In this document: piece after piece, positions 46,675 through 59,359 of the stretch
Numbering within the stretch: the stretch's first letter is position 1
How the letters are laid out: the number at the start of each line of letters is the position of its first letter
Assembly: GCA_029204225.1 (NCBI GenBank)
Contig: CM055094.1
Coordinates: 15,380,928-15,444,927 of the forward strand
Direction of reading: 5' to 3'
From: Diphasiastrum complanatum
Lineage: Eukaryota; Streptophyta; Lycopodiopsida; Lycopodiales; Lycopodiaceae
DNA length: 64,000 nt
The notes under the pieces: model-generated
Databases searched by the model: none
What the model was told of the DNA's origin: nothing
Seen by the model: the letters and a program-made list of their open reading frames with translations, nothing else
Program-made: the position numbers and the translations under genes

Positions 46675-47400
46675 ATTTTTAGGAGGAGTATTAAAATTGA
46701 AAAACAATCCATATTGATTTCTTGGCTTGCTACAAATGTTGTAGCATGCAAGTATGTAGCTCATTAATGCAAAATGCCAAGTTTGGCCTACATAGAACTC
46801 GAGCTACATGGTTATGTATTATCTAGTTTGATAAATGCAACTTGCATATAGTTGTAGACATAGAATTAGCATGATTATGCTTGTAGAAACTCGTGGCAAC
46901 TCACATGCATTAATTGTAAGTGATCCATAGTGACATGCAAGGCATGCACAAAGTTTAATGGACACATGCATGATGATTTGGACATTTCTAGTTAGAACTA
47001 GTACACTTGTAAAAAGTTGGTAGAATTTCATGCATGACAAGTGACAAATGTCACATAGACTCTATATGTCGTTTTGGAATGGATAGATATGGTTCTACCT
47101 CGAGCTACCTCAATCTCCATAAATATGTGTAGCTCTCCACACAATCTATGATGAAGAACCAAAGTTTTGTAGCTATCTCATGCCATTTTGGATCTAAACA
47201 AATATTGCTTGTTATCTCTCTAGCTCTCTCTTTCTAACTCGTGTTGAGGCTAATGCTCATACATTGAAATCTTGTATTTTTATTCATTCTTTGATTATTG
47301 CTATTATATTCTGTTGATTAGCATGCTAGATTGTGAATTAGCCATTTCTTCTTAACTGGATTTTGTTGATCAATCTAGAATCAGGTTATAGTGCCAATCA
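46675..47400 (+). repeat. Probable 3' LTR of the third Copia copy
   Basis: AGGAGGAG at 46681-46688 is a candidate polypurine tract right after the coding end. The following sequence contains TATA-like and polyA-like AT-rich stretches and no genes. The right end is not certain and no partner 5' LTR exists in the window. Confidence 0.45.
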
Positions 47401-49070
47401 CAAAGCTTAATTAAGATCAGTCACTCTTGTGGACATTTCCCACACGTGTGAATTCTAGAAATTCTGTCAAGGCGGAGGTAGGGGCTCCCAAGACCCAAAG
47501 AGGTAGCTTCCTGAAACCATCATGTGGACTAAACCATAAAACAAGGACCTTTGTTAGCTTATGAATCAAATAAAAGGTAAGAGTTCCAGTATTATCCCAA
47601 CCAAAGAATAGTCAGATTTACACAACCAAGATGCATAGAGAGAGAGATACAAGACTGCACTTAGTTCCTCTTGACAAAGCAAGACTGAAGCTCTTTGAAG
47701 CCTTTATTCATAATCCAACAAGGTAAAATACAGTACTAGAAAGCACCATAAAGCATAACCACTTTCAAGACGTCCAGCTGATACCTGCCACCATCCCACA
47801 AAACAAAACCGCTCAAGTTAGTTCATTGAGGATGACAGGTGTCATAGCTGAACGACAATTGTTATTCATGTCCAAAAGAAGTTATACTATTTAACAGCTT
47901 TGAAAAGCATTTTAAAACATAGTCCAGTCTTCCCACCAACAAGATATTTTAGCGATAGGCCAAGCCATTATATCACCATATCAGGGCGAGTGCCATACTG
48001 ATCAGCTTACGGTCAATTGGTCCGTATCAGTTCGTTTTAGCTAAAGAAGTGTATGAAACTAATTAACTGTTAGTGTTTTACTTAGCCAAAAGTCCTGGTG
48101 TGGACACGTGTGTTGGTGTCAGAGCAAATCCATGCTATACTAACCCAAGTGGCCCTTATAGAGTAAGGTATGTCATGCACTGCTGTCCATACTCTTGAGC
48201 ATATCCGTGCTTTCCAGTTGTATCTCACCAAGAGTCTAAAATAATGTTGACAGGGGTAAGATTAAGTATTTCCCTGAATGTTATATCTGAATGACATAAC
48301 ATCCACGGTACCAAAACACTGTATAAGAAAGATGTGATTAATGCTTAGTAAGAGATTGCCAATGTTTATACTAGGTATTAGGGCAGATCCATGCCATTCT
48401 AATCATTTAGTAAAAACTACGATTCTTACGCCTATCCATGCTGTCTAAGATCGTGTCATTGGAGTCCTTACTGTTAGTTTTAGTGACCAAGTCTTATTTC
48501 AAGGTGCTTTAGTTTGACTTATATATGAGATTAAATGTGATCTTACGTTGTTTATTTTTCTGAAAAAGAAAAAAAAACAAGGAACAAAAAAGTGAACTTG
48601 TGTAAAAGAGTGATATATAAAAATATACGAAACTGAACCTACCATGCTTACTGAAGTTGTGAAAAGTTTTGTTCAAACTCAAAAAGCATACTGAATGTTT
48701 GTAGATGTAGCTTCTTGAGAGGCGGCCATAGGTGTTTTTAAGCGAGATAATTCTTTCTCTTTTTGATCATATAAAAGCCAAAAGGCACACTTTTTAGCAT
48801 ATAGCTACTTACAAAGAGTTACGAAAAGAGCCTTTACAAGATATATCTAGAGTACGATAGCTAACTTGCTTTGTGGAGATTCGGTTGGTGCCATATCTTG
48901 AGATAACGAGTATTAGGTTCAGATATGAACCAAGCCGTACCCTGGAGAAGCCAGAGCAATATGATGAAACTACAGCATGAGATATCTTAGTTTTGTACTG
49001 TGAGATCAAAAATATGTGAGCACTTCAAAGAGAGTAAATATGCCACCAAAATAGAGCTTAAATGTATCCA
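47401..49070. other. Non-coding, with ATCCATGCT motifs
   Basis: No gene recognised. A word like GCANATCCATGCTAT recurs: near 48129 (aaatccatgctata), 48204 (atatccgtgctttc), 48387 (agatccatgccatt), 48432 (ctatccatgctgtc) and 49718 (atatccatgctata). Forward copies only by eye. Confidence 0.5.
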
Positions 49071-49072
49071 TC

Positions 49073-50747
49073 CATCCATCGTTGGACAGAGGAGGATACT
49101 TATGCAAAACATATATGAAAGGATAATAACAGTTTATGGTCCATCGTCATGGACAGTTAGCCAATGATCATTCTAAAGTATCGGAGCATGAAAAGAAAGT
49201 GTTCCTCCTGTCCATCGCTAGACAGCGGATACATATGTGCAGAATGGTAAGTAAATGTAAGTCCAGCAAGCACATATTGTCCATCGTTGAGTAAGACATC
49301 ACATTATTCATTATCAACTACATCAGATGAGATAGGTAGCCATCTGTCCACCGCTGGGACAGTTAGCAATCGAAGAGGTGGTCAATATACCCTCGTTATC
49401 ACCTGAACTCACAGAGGGTAGCCACATGAAAGAATCTGTCCATCGCTGCTATTGAGGTAGGATGGATGGTTTTACATATCACCAAGTGCCATTGATGTCC
49501 ATCGCTGGACTCCCATACCTCTTAAACTTATGAAGCTCTTTCACACCTTCGTGTGATGAGTAACTCATAGACAATAGATGAATATTATCAGAGCACCATT
49601 ACTACGAGAGTAGAGCATTAAGAGAGCAGTGCAAAAGAGGAAAATATGCATACCATATGATAGCAAACTATCGATCCGTGAGTTGGTAAACCTTATGTAA
49701 AAACTTCGTATCTTATGCATATCCATGCTATATAAGAACGTTATATTGGAAGCCTTACGATTTGGTTGGGTATGGATTATTCAAGAATGGTTAGGTTGGT
49801 TTGTAAACATGATTAGAAGGTATCTCTTGTCGTTATTTAAACGTTGTGAAGAGCGGTAGATATTTAAGTACAATGGAAACAACCATCTCATGACTGTTCA
49901 TGATGCATGTGGTTTGTATCTAACCCAAAAATCGTAAAAAGAAGTCATACCTGGATGATTGTAGATGTGGTTTTTTGAGAGGATGCCATGTTGTTTACAC
50001 GAATAGTTTGTTTTTCTTTCCATCACAACAAAAAAGAGTAGTCTTTATCTCATAGCTTCGCTTAAGAATCAAATAAACGCCTAAGCAACTTTCGAAGAGT
50101 TTTCAAGCTTGCTTGTTTGAATGTGTTTCAATAAGTGACATACCTCTGTAGAGACTTAATAATGCACGGTTCGAATTCTAACCAAAACGTAAGTGGTAGT
50201 AGGTCGGAGTAACAAAGATGCTACATCACCACAAAGCATAGATAATAATTTAGTGTCAAATGATAAGACTCTCCATGAGATAAACCAAGTGTTTGAAAAG
50301 ACATATAGAAGTATCATTTAAGTATTAAATCAAGTAGTAGATCGTTGTCCACACAACATTAGACCATTTAAGTCTTGTTCTAAGCAACAAGATGAACTTG
50401 AAAGCTTCCTACTGTCCATCGCTGGACCAGAAGTATGTAAACTGAAAATTCATCATTCAAAAAGCATAATAGAACACTATTGTCCATCGCTGGACAAGGA
50501 GGTGTATCAACTAAAAAGTTTTATGAGCTTGTTGTCCATCGTTGGACAACGACTATCATCATAAGTTTAAAGCATCATTGCTAATCATCATGAGCGTAAA
50601 AAGGTGCTTATGTTAGCATCGTTGTTTGGTAGGCAGACAACATAAAACTAGAATCAACTGAAGCTTATTGTGGTCCACGGCTGCTAGGAAAGCATGCAAA
50701 ACCATTATCTATAATGGATAAAATATGGATTTGTCCATCGCTGCCCA
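49073..50747. repeat. Dispersed palindrome cluster TGTCCATCGCTGGACA
   Basis: At least twelve full or partial copies of a 16-18 bp imperfect palindrome (TGTCCA, loop TCGC/TCGT, TGGACA). Approximate starts: 49075, 49139, 49208, 49279, 49344, 49436, 49497, 50412, 50481, 50533, 50672, 50732. Spacing is about 50-140 bp within two groups, 49.07-49.51 and 50.41-50.75. The DNA between copies is unrelated and carries no gene. Possible roles include transposase-binding subterminal repeats of a non-autonomous DNA element. Confidence 0.85.
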
Positions 50748-51353
50748 TGAGACAAAAAAGAACTTTTTTTTGATAAAGAAATTGATGGGTGGTTCATCAC
50801 TGTGGTCAGCGATCCATCCTCATCATTTCTAAACATAAGTTATGCTTATTGTGAGGAGCACAATAGAAGCATATAATAAAAAACAGCAGAGAAGCATTCA
50901 ATCAATTGCTTAAAGCAAAAAAAATTGTTAGCCTTGCAAAGAACTAAGAAAAGAACTCTTACCATATGATAGCTTTTGAAGAAAAGAGAGTAGTAGGGCG
51001 CAATCATTGGAGGAGAGAGACAATGAACTCTTCTTCACAAGATGTTGTGAGGAACACTGGTCGAGACTGCATTATTTATAGTGTTATGTAGTGAGGCTTC
51101 TAGGAAGGTAACATTTTGCTTTGCAAGGGAGGTAACAACTCATTTCCCTCCATTTAGGCTTAAATTTCAACCCATTGTAGAGCTTATTTCAAAAATAGAG
51201 ATGGAAAAATTAAAGGAAAAAAACCATATAGTGCAAATATAGGGGGGTATTGATTTAGGAGTCAGAACCTTTAGTAAGTTGAAGAGACGGTAATTCTGTT
51301 GTTGTCTAGCGGTGTAGTAGCATAGCATGGTATTTTTAAACGAAGAAGCATCT

Positions 51354-52440
<1,087 letters not shown>

Positions 52441-52891
52441 TAGTTTACAGCTGGCACATTTTCATTGGCTCTGAACACAGACGTTCAGAGCCATAGTGTA
52501 ACAACCTGTCAACTGAAGGGCAGTTGAAGGGCCCAAATGGCAAATTATGCCTGTTAGCAGGTGTGTTAGGAGGCGTGGGCAGTAGCAGGCAGCCTTCAAC
52601 GCACTTCCCCTTAGGGCGGCTCGGTGCGTGAAGGCCACCTACTACACACACTGCTCACTGCCACTATCTAATCCATAGCACAGATTTTGAAATGTCTTTA
52701 ATCTACTGCTATGTCTCCTATTCTTGATCCAAGAGTGGGCTATGCGCTGAGAGTGCTACACGCGGTAGCCCACCTCCCATCACGTATACCTTGTCCGTTT
52801 TGGGAATGTGTTTACTTTTGTGAGCAATAGCGAGTCGTTTTTCTTATTTTTTTTTTCAACGTTGCTGGTGGATCTGCAAGAGATCGAGATC

Positions 52892-54515
52892 ATGGCGATG
52901 ACGATGGCGCTGCAAGGGTTGCTGCATAATATCAATAATATGGAGGTAATGGCGCCTCATTACAACGGGAGTTGCAACTGTGATTCTACTTGCAATCTGA
53001 ACAATGGCGAGGCCAGCCTCGTCCACAACTTTTACCCGCCTTTTACACGTGAGTGTTTTTGCAAGCGGAATTCGCTTACAATGGCGTTGTTTTTATCATA
53101 AAACCAGAGCTGCTTACTATTATTATTAGAAGCATTCCGGCTAGAAATGCAACCGTTGCAATTCTTCCTTTATACACATCAATCATGGATTTCTATGCTT
53201 TATATCCTTGCTTCTGTCTAGTTTTATCGGGTAACACTTCAATGGATATCTATGCTTATATTCTCGCTTCTGTGTAATTTTTTCTTGTTTCATTGATTGT
53301 GCTGTTTCTTTATCGGGTTACACATGCGTGGCTGTTTTAAAAATACAGAATATAAGTGCGGAAACCAAGAATTATTTTTCATTTTGTCAGGAAAACGTAG
53401 GGTTCGCAATTTCTGTTAACACAAATTCGATGACATTCTTCCATCAGATGAGATATAACATGTTACATGACAAATGCCTTCATTGCCGCCACGGCAGATT
53501 TGTCTTCTCATCTTGCGTAGCAACTGGCAGAATAGTATTCGCAAGTGCAGTCCTCCGAGTATTTGTGTGCAGTTTTTTATAACGTATTCTTTCTTTCTTA
53601 ATGATTTTGAAGCAGATTTTCAGATAAAGAACAGCGCGCTGAAGTTTTCCATGAATGAAAGCTTTCCACAAAGATCAAGGGGAGCTATGGCTGTTGAGCG
53701 AGAATTGATTGGGAAACCAAAAAACACAAAAAAACCTGTAGTGGTTATTGATAACTACGACAGCTTCACGTACAATCTTTGCCAGGTCTGCCTCAATTCT
53801 CTGCATAACGGTACCAATATCCCAAATTAGCCATCAAAATGTAATGAACGTATCAGATCACTTTTTCCAGATTCTTTCGAAACCCAGTTAGCAACTTATG
53901 CTTGGGTACTGATGAGACATAAGCAATGCTGTTTGGCTAAGAATTTTTGTCTATTGAATTCTATATTGTTGTTTCTATTTAGATCCTTTGACTTTTTGGG
54001 TGGAGTGCCTATGAATAGAGTAGCTTCTATCAGTTTTCCTTCAGCCATTTTGAGATAGATTTTGAAATTCAGTACATAGAAATTTATAATTTCTTCCAGG
54101 ATATCGAAGTGTGGAATAAGGATATGGACTTCAATGCTGTGCACTCACTATCTGTTGGGTTACCTGACTTTTCTATCTATCCTGCTAAGGACCCACTTCC
54201 TGATTGTGCCGTAAGTCAACTTTTAGTTATTGCCATTACTTGATAAATAACCTGGAAATGTGTCTCTGCAGTACTTGGGGGACTTGGGTTGCAAATTTGA
54301 TGTCTATCGAAATGATGAAATCTCTGTAGAAGAACTTGAAAAGTGAGTGAAAGTATCAATTTGCTATCTATAGCTTACATGTTTAGTGAATGCTTAATAG
54401 CACGGACTCTGTCAATTTTGAAGGAGCATAAGATAATTGTTCATATTCTTGAAAGTCTGAATCACTGGTTGTTACAGGATAAACCCACGAGGAATTTTAA
54501 TATCTCCTGGTCCTG
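52892..54515 (+). CDS. ASB: Anthranilate synthase beta subunit, exons 1-4 (partial gene)
   Basis: The glutamine amidotransferase subunit supplies ammonia to the alpha subunit for anthranilate formation, the first step of tryptophan synthesis, in plastids. Exons: 52892-53048, 53616-53785, 54272-54342, 54478-54515; all introns are GT...AG and the phases agree. Exon 1 and the start of exon 2 encode a Ser/Asn/Met-rich presequence, consistent with a transit peptide. VVVIDNYDSFTYNLCQ (exon 2), YLGDLGCKFDVYRNDE (exon 3) and INPRGILISPGPG (exon 4) match plant ASB. The catalytic Cys and His/Glu exons are not found downstream in the window. A hAT element lies 413 bp after exon 4. Either the next intron is over 9.4 kb or the gene is truncated. 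The exons themselves are undamaged. Confidence 0.9.
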
Positions 54516-54933
54516 GTACGTTCCTTCCGAAGAAGAATTGGAAAGATGATACAAGAGAACTAGAAAGAGCATGAACTGTTTCTTTTTTGGTGAGGTTAGT
54601 TTGTATAGGGCACATACACTTTCCGAGTAATGAGAATCTGAGATGTGCGAGTTTTCTAATCAATGAAACTGGTCATTGTGATGATCACTCACTTCTAGTT
54701 ATTACGGGAATGATATGAGTTTTTGTGATATTAGTCTAGACTCTAATGCTATATTTTTCAAAATCAACTTGAGGCTATGCTATCTAGAACTCTCAGAAGT
54801 CTAATGCGTCTTTCAAAAGTAATGAGCAAAATAATGAGAACGTCTCTCTTTTCGTATTAAAAAATAGAAAATGTGTGCAAAAATGCAAGGAATGAGTGAA
54901 GAACACATGTATAGAATGAACATGAAACCTGTG

Positions 54934-55020
54934 TTGCAGCGGATCGCGATCCGGAAGGATCTCGATCCGGAAGGATCTCGATCCGGATCGAGCGTTCCGG
55001 ATCGCGAGCGTTCCGGGACC
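54934..55020 (+). repeat. hAT left terminal and subterminal repeats
   Basis: Repeats of CGATCCGGAAGGATCT and variants (GATCCGGATCG, GCGTTCCGGATCG) follow the terminal GTTGCAG. Confidence 0.8.
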
Positions 55021-55735
55021 AGAAACGCTGTCCTGGAACGCAAATAAAATTTCAAATTTTTTTATGTGGGCCTCGAGCAGGCAGCCCGCGGCCCACATAA
55101 AAAAATTTGGCTTGTGAGAGTTGTAGAGTGAGAGAGGGCAAAGGTGAGGAGGTGATGGTGGATTGTGAGCAGCGTGGAGCATCGATCTGTGCGTGATCAA
55201 GCCGGTGGAATCGACGAGGTGGTGGCGTTTGTCTCCATAACGATTTTAGGTAAGTTTTGAGTTCAAACCTTGGTTACCTCATAGAATGAGCTGTAGGTAA
55301 TGTAATGAAGTGGTTTTTGGTTTCAAATCATCTGTATTGAACCCCACAGACATGCTTATGCTGTTAGTTTTTCCCATTTGTGCTTGTATCAAAAGATATG
55401 AATCTCATGCCCCTTTTCCATGTGTTTTTGACTCTTTTTGCAAACTAGCTTATAATCATCTAATTGAGGTGCAATTTTAGGCTAAACTGTGTTTCTTCAT
55501 GCCCACGAACATGTTTGTGCTGTTGGTTTCGGTTTTTATCGCTTGTAGAGAAAGTTTTCAGTGGCATGCCCAAATCACATGCGTTTTACGGTTTACGGTT
55601 GTTGTAACTTGTGAGCAATTGATATTCGCATCAATCCGAATGTTGTTGCTACCAACAAAATACTGACATGTGATTGTTTGCTTCCTCTTTTGCAGGTCTG
55701 AGTCACACGATTTGATACATTGATAGATTCACACG

Positions 55736-58700
55736 ATGCCGGTCCTTGGTAGAGGCATTTGGTTAGAGGTAGAGTTGACAGAGGGGGATGTGGCTACGCA
55801 CCAGGGATCTGGTGCCCGCAGATGGAGATGCTTGCATTGTGGCGGCATCTTTACTGGTTCTCTTACTAGGGTTAGGGCCTATTTGCTACGACTCACCAGG
55901 CCAGGTGGGCGGGGGATGGGCCTATCCATTTACCCGCAGAGGTGGAGAGATTGGACACATACGGGCGTGACGGTGAGCCTTTGAGACCATCTCAGAGTGC
56001 TATTCATGGGTCAGTGGCAGGAGCAGGGACTAGAGTAGGTTCAGGACATGGTTTAGGTGTAGGGTCTAGAGCAGATGCAGAGGTAGGGCCTAGTCACATG
56101 GGGGGAGATGTTCCTAGGGCTACCAACACACATGCAGCCTCTCCTCGAGTTGTTCCTTTAGCAGCAGGTCCATCTCGTCCAGCGTCGTCATCAGCTGCTG
56201 ACGCACCATTTACAGAGCCAGATCATGCCACAGGGGGCCGCAACGATGCAGCAGGCGATGCTCCACAGTCAGCAGACACACCTTCAACACGCCCATCTGT
56301 TGTTTCTGGTAAGCGTTCTAGACCAGGAGAGTCCTTTGTGCAACAGAGAGCGGTTAGGGCTAGGCAGCAGACCTTGGACCGAGGTGCGTGGCAGAGACAT
56401 CATCATGCCCTGTGTACCTGACGGATTGGCCAGCTGTTCTATGAGTGTGGCATTCCTTTTGCTGTTGCAGACACTTGGATCTTTAGGGACACTTGCCTTC
56501 AAATCGCAACAGCTGATTCCTATTGGAGGCCTCTGAGGAGAGAGGCATTGCGCATGACCATGCTACGACATGAGGACGAGACCATCACATGGGAGTTGAG
56601 CTCCATCCGCACAGTGTGGCAGACGTAAGAATTTTTTGCTGCTCTTTACCACTTAATTTGTTTCACTCTACAAATTACCACAATGTTTGCAAGTGCACGT
56701 CTAAGAAATGTTGTATTTTTGCAGCTATGGATGCTCGATATTGAGCGATGGATGGACTGACACTCGTCGGCGATCTGTCGTCAATATCCTAGTGTCTTGC
56801 CCACTTGGCACAGTCTTCCTACGAGGCGTGGATGCTACTCGAGTTGGTGGAGCCATCACGGCCGAGTTCATCTATGAGGCAGTCATCTTTGTAGTGCAGG
56901 AGATTGGGGCAGAGCAGGTGGTTCAAGTCTTCACAGACAATGGCTCGAACTGCAGACTGATGGGAGAGATGGTGATGAGGGAGCACCCGAGTATTGTGTG
57001 GACCCCGTGTGCTGCACATTGCATCGACCTTTTCATTCAGGACATGGTTGCACTTCCATGGATTCGTGAGGTACAATTTTCATCACTTTGTAAAGCATTT
57101 TTCACTTGTCAATTGTTCTAGGCCCCTAACCTCTTTTAGCTTCTAACAGTTTTTTGTTTAATGTTTGTCTTGCAGCCATGCGCATAGTGAAGTTCGTCAC
57201 CAGAAAGAGGCGTGTGATGGCATTGTTCCGTACCTTCTCTCGACTGGACCTGAAGAAGCCAGCACCCACTCGCTTTGCCTTCGTTTTCCTGGTTCTCGAG
57301 CGACTATGCGTCTTGCGAGATGATTTGTGGAGGATGGTATCCAGTGAGGCATTTGATGAGTTCAGGAATTGCACGACAAAGGCAGTGTTTTTCTAGGCCA
57401 TAGTCTTTGGAGACGACTTCTGGACACGGTCGAGTGAGATTGTAGAGGTTCTTCGACCTGTCTTCTATGTGCTACGCCTAGTAGACCGAGAGGGGTGCAC
57501 TCTCGGTCTCATATACGAGTTCATGGACTGCATCGGCGAGGCGCTTCAAAGATGTGGCTTGGAGGAGGATAGGTACGTCTCTTATCACTTTCTTATTTCA
57601 GCTTCACTTTGCTCTCGTGTTTTCAAAGATGCCTAACCATTTGCAGTGTCACCTGCGCAGGAAGGACGAGCTCCTCACACTTTGGGAGGCGAGGTGGGAC
57701 TACTTCCACAGACCCATCCATGCGGTGGCCCACATGCTGCACCCATTGTGGCGCTCTACCAGACGTCCTGGCGACATGGAGCTCCACCAGGGATGGGTGG
57801 AGTACACCGAGCGTGTATGGCCCGACGCAAGTATTGTAGATATTCTAGCTAGTGTAGCTGTTTATGTTAGCATATGCTTTGGTTTTTGGCCTGACACGTG
57901 TTCTATTTCCTTTGCCAACAGGCACGACTTTGGGGAACATAGAGCGAGACATAGTCAAGTTCGAGCAGGGCCTGTTGTATCCTTTTGATCGAGAGCAGTG
58001 TAAGCTCAGAAATGACCAGTTGGCGCCTGTCACATGGTGGAGCTTTCATGGCCGCAGTACGCCTAACCTTCAGTGACTGGCAGAGAGGATCCTTGCACAG
58101 GACTGTTTGGCTTCCGCCTGTGAGCGGAACTGGAGTGTATGGGCCAACTATCACACGAAGAAGAGAAATAGACTCTCCATTGAGCAGTGCAGGCGGTTGG
58201 TGTTCGTGAACACCAACGGACGCAAGTTGAGACGCATACGTATGCAGGGTGACCGCTTGATCGAGGTGAGTTAGTGACTTTATTGGTATTGCTTGATGTA
58301 CTTCCGTTTCAAATGAACTTATTTGACAAATGCATAAGTTTGCTAACCATGCCCGTTTGTTTTTGTAGGTGAACCCTGACTCCTGCAAGGTACATACGAC
58401 AGCTGCTGATCCTCGGGTGCCACCTATGGAGGAGGAGCTCAAGGATGATATCTATCATGAGCTACATAGGCAGGCAAATGCAGAGGCACGGTCTGCACGA
58501 CACCACAGGAGAGCAACTCGATGTCGAGATGAGAGAGGATGGAGATGATGAGATTTTGGGGAGTCGAGAGGGATTTGGGCATGGGTACGAGGAGGAGTGG
58601 ATGGATGAGGGTGATACAGAGGCAGAGGATGAGGGTGAGCATGAGGGGGGGGGGGGAGACATGCAACACTTATTCGTAAACCCCGATGCCGACACAGGAG

Positions 58701-59113
58701 GAGCCAGCCATTCCTGCACCTAGACGTAGAGGGTGACCTAGACGTTCCAGGGGGGGGGGGGTGGGCTGGGGGGCATTGTTTGTAGAGAGGACTGGAGTTT
58801 CACAGGCAGTTGAGGGCCAGGTCGGCTCTGAGTTTATAGGGCCTTCCCAGGCTACGAGATCACAATTGAGAGGGCGACCTAGAGGGAGTAGCAGAGGAGG
58901 AGCAGTTGGAGCCAGCCAGGAGGGGGCAGGAGGGAGAGAGAGAGGGAGAGGGAGAGGTAGGGGACAGGGAAGAGGCAGAGGCAGAGGCGGACGCAGAGGC
59001 AGAGACAGAGGCTCACCACAACATATGACACCCTCAGCGTCATCTACAGACTCCTTGTTTGGCAGTTCCACAGACACTGATGACTCAGACTTTGAGTTAG
59101 AGGACGATTGTTA
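55736..59113 (+). pseudogene. hAT transposase, BED finger plus DUF659 core
   Basis: Starts at ATG 55736. An N-terminal BED-type finger (WRCLHCGGIFTGSLTRV) is followed by a Ser/Ala/Pro-rich linker to about 56420. Core: GCSILSDGWTDTRRRSVVNILV (first catalytic Asp; exon from 56725), QVFTDNGSNCRLMGE (second Asp), WTPCAAHCIDLFIQDM, then PTRFAFVFLVLERL. C-terminal dimerisation region: PVTWWSFHGR and SACERNWSVWANYHTKKRNRL near 58025-58170. Introns with GT...AG lie at 56625-56724, 57071-57175, 57573-57646, 57830-57921 and 58266-58368. In-frame stops near 56420, 57396 and 58075 and two poly-G runs in the tail indicate it is inactive. The C-terminal part is acidic, then Arg/Gly-rich with an AT-hook-like RGRPRG. 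Confidence 0.88.
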
Positions 59114-59273
59114 GTTGTTAGTTGTTATCGGATGTCACTCTATTTTTTTTTCGGCCTTGAGCCCGACATTATATATTTTCATGTTTTTACATTGTCTTGT
59201 CGGTTTGTGTTTCGATTTGGTTTTTTTCTAGCATGGTCTACTTCAGTAGGTAATTATCACATTCTAATTCTCC

Positions 59274-59278
<5 letters not shown>

Positions 59279-59355
<77 letters not shown>
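59279..59355. repeat. (GA)n microsatellite, left of LINE
   Basis: About 77 bp of GA. It abuts the 3' end of the minus-strand LINE, which ends in a TTAATAAAAC stretch. Confidence 0.97.

Positions 59356-59359
<4 letters not shown>

Noticed and set aside
49073-50747. CRISPR-like array made of the TGTCCATCGCTGGACA palindromes
   Set aside because: Plant nuclear context, no cas genes, and irregular spacing with degenerate repeats.
47401-51300. A host gene or long non-coding RNA in the gene-poor stretch
   Set aside because: No codon bias, splice-site series or recognisable motif supports it.
57903-58442. 179-codon minus-strand ORF
   Set aside because: Lies antisense to the hAT dimerisation region and shows no domain.
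58670-59077. Pro/Leu-rich minus-strand ORF
   Set aside because: Shadow of the Arg/Gly-rich tail of the hAT transposase.
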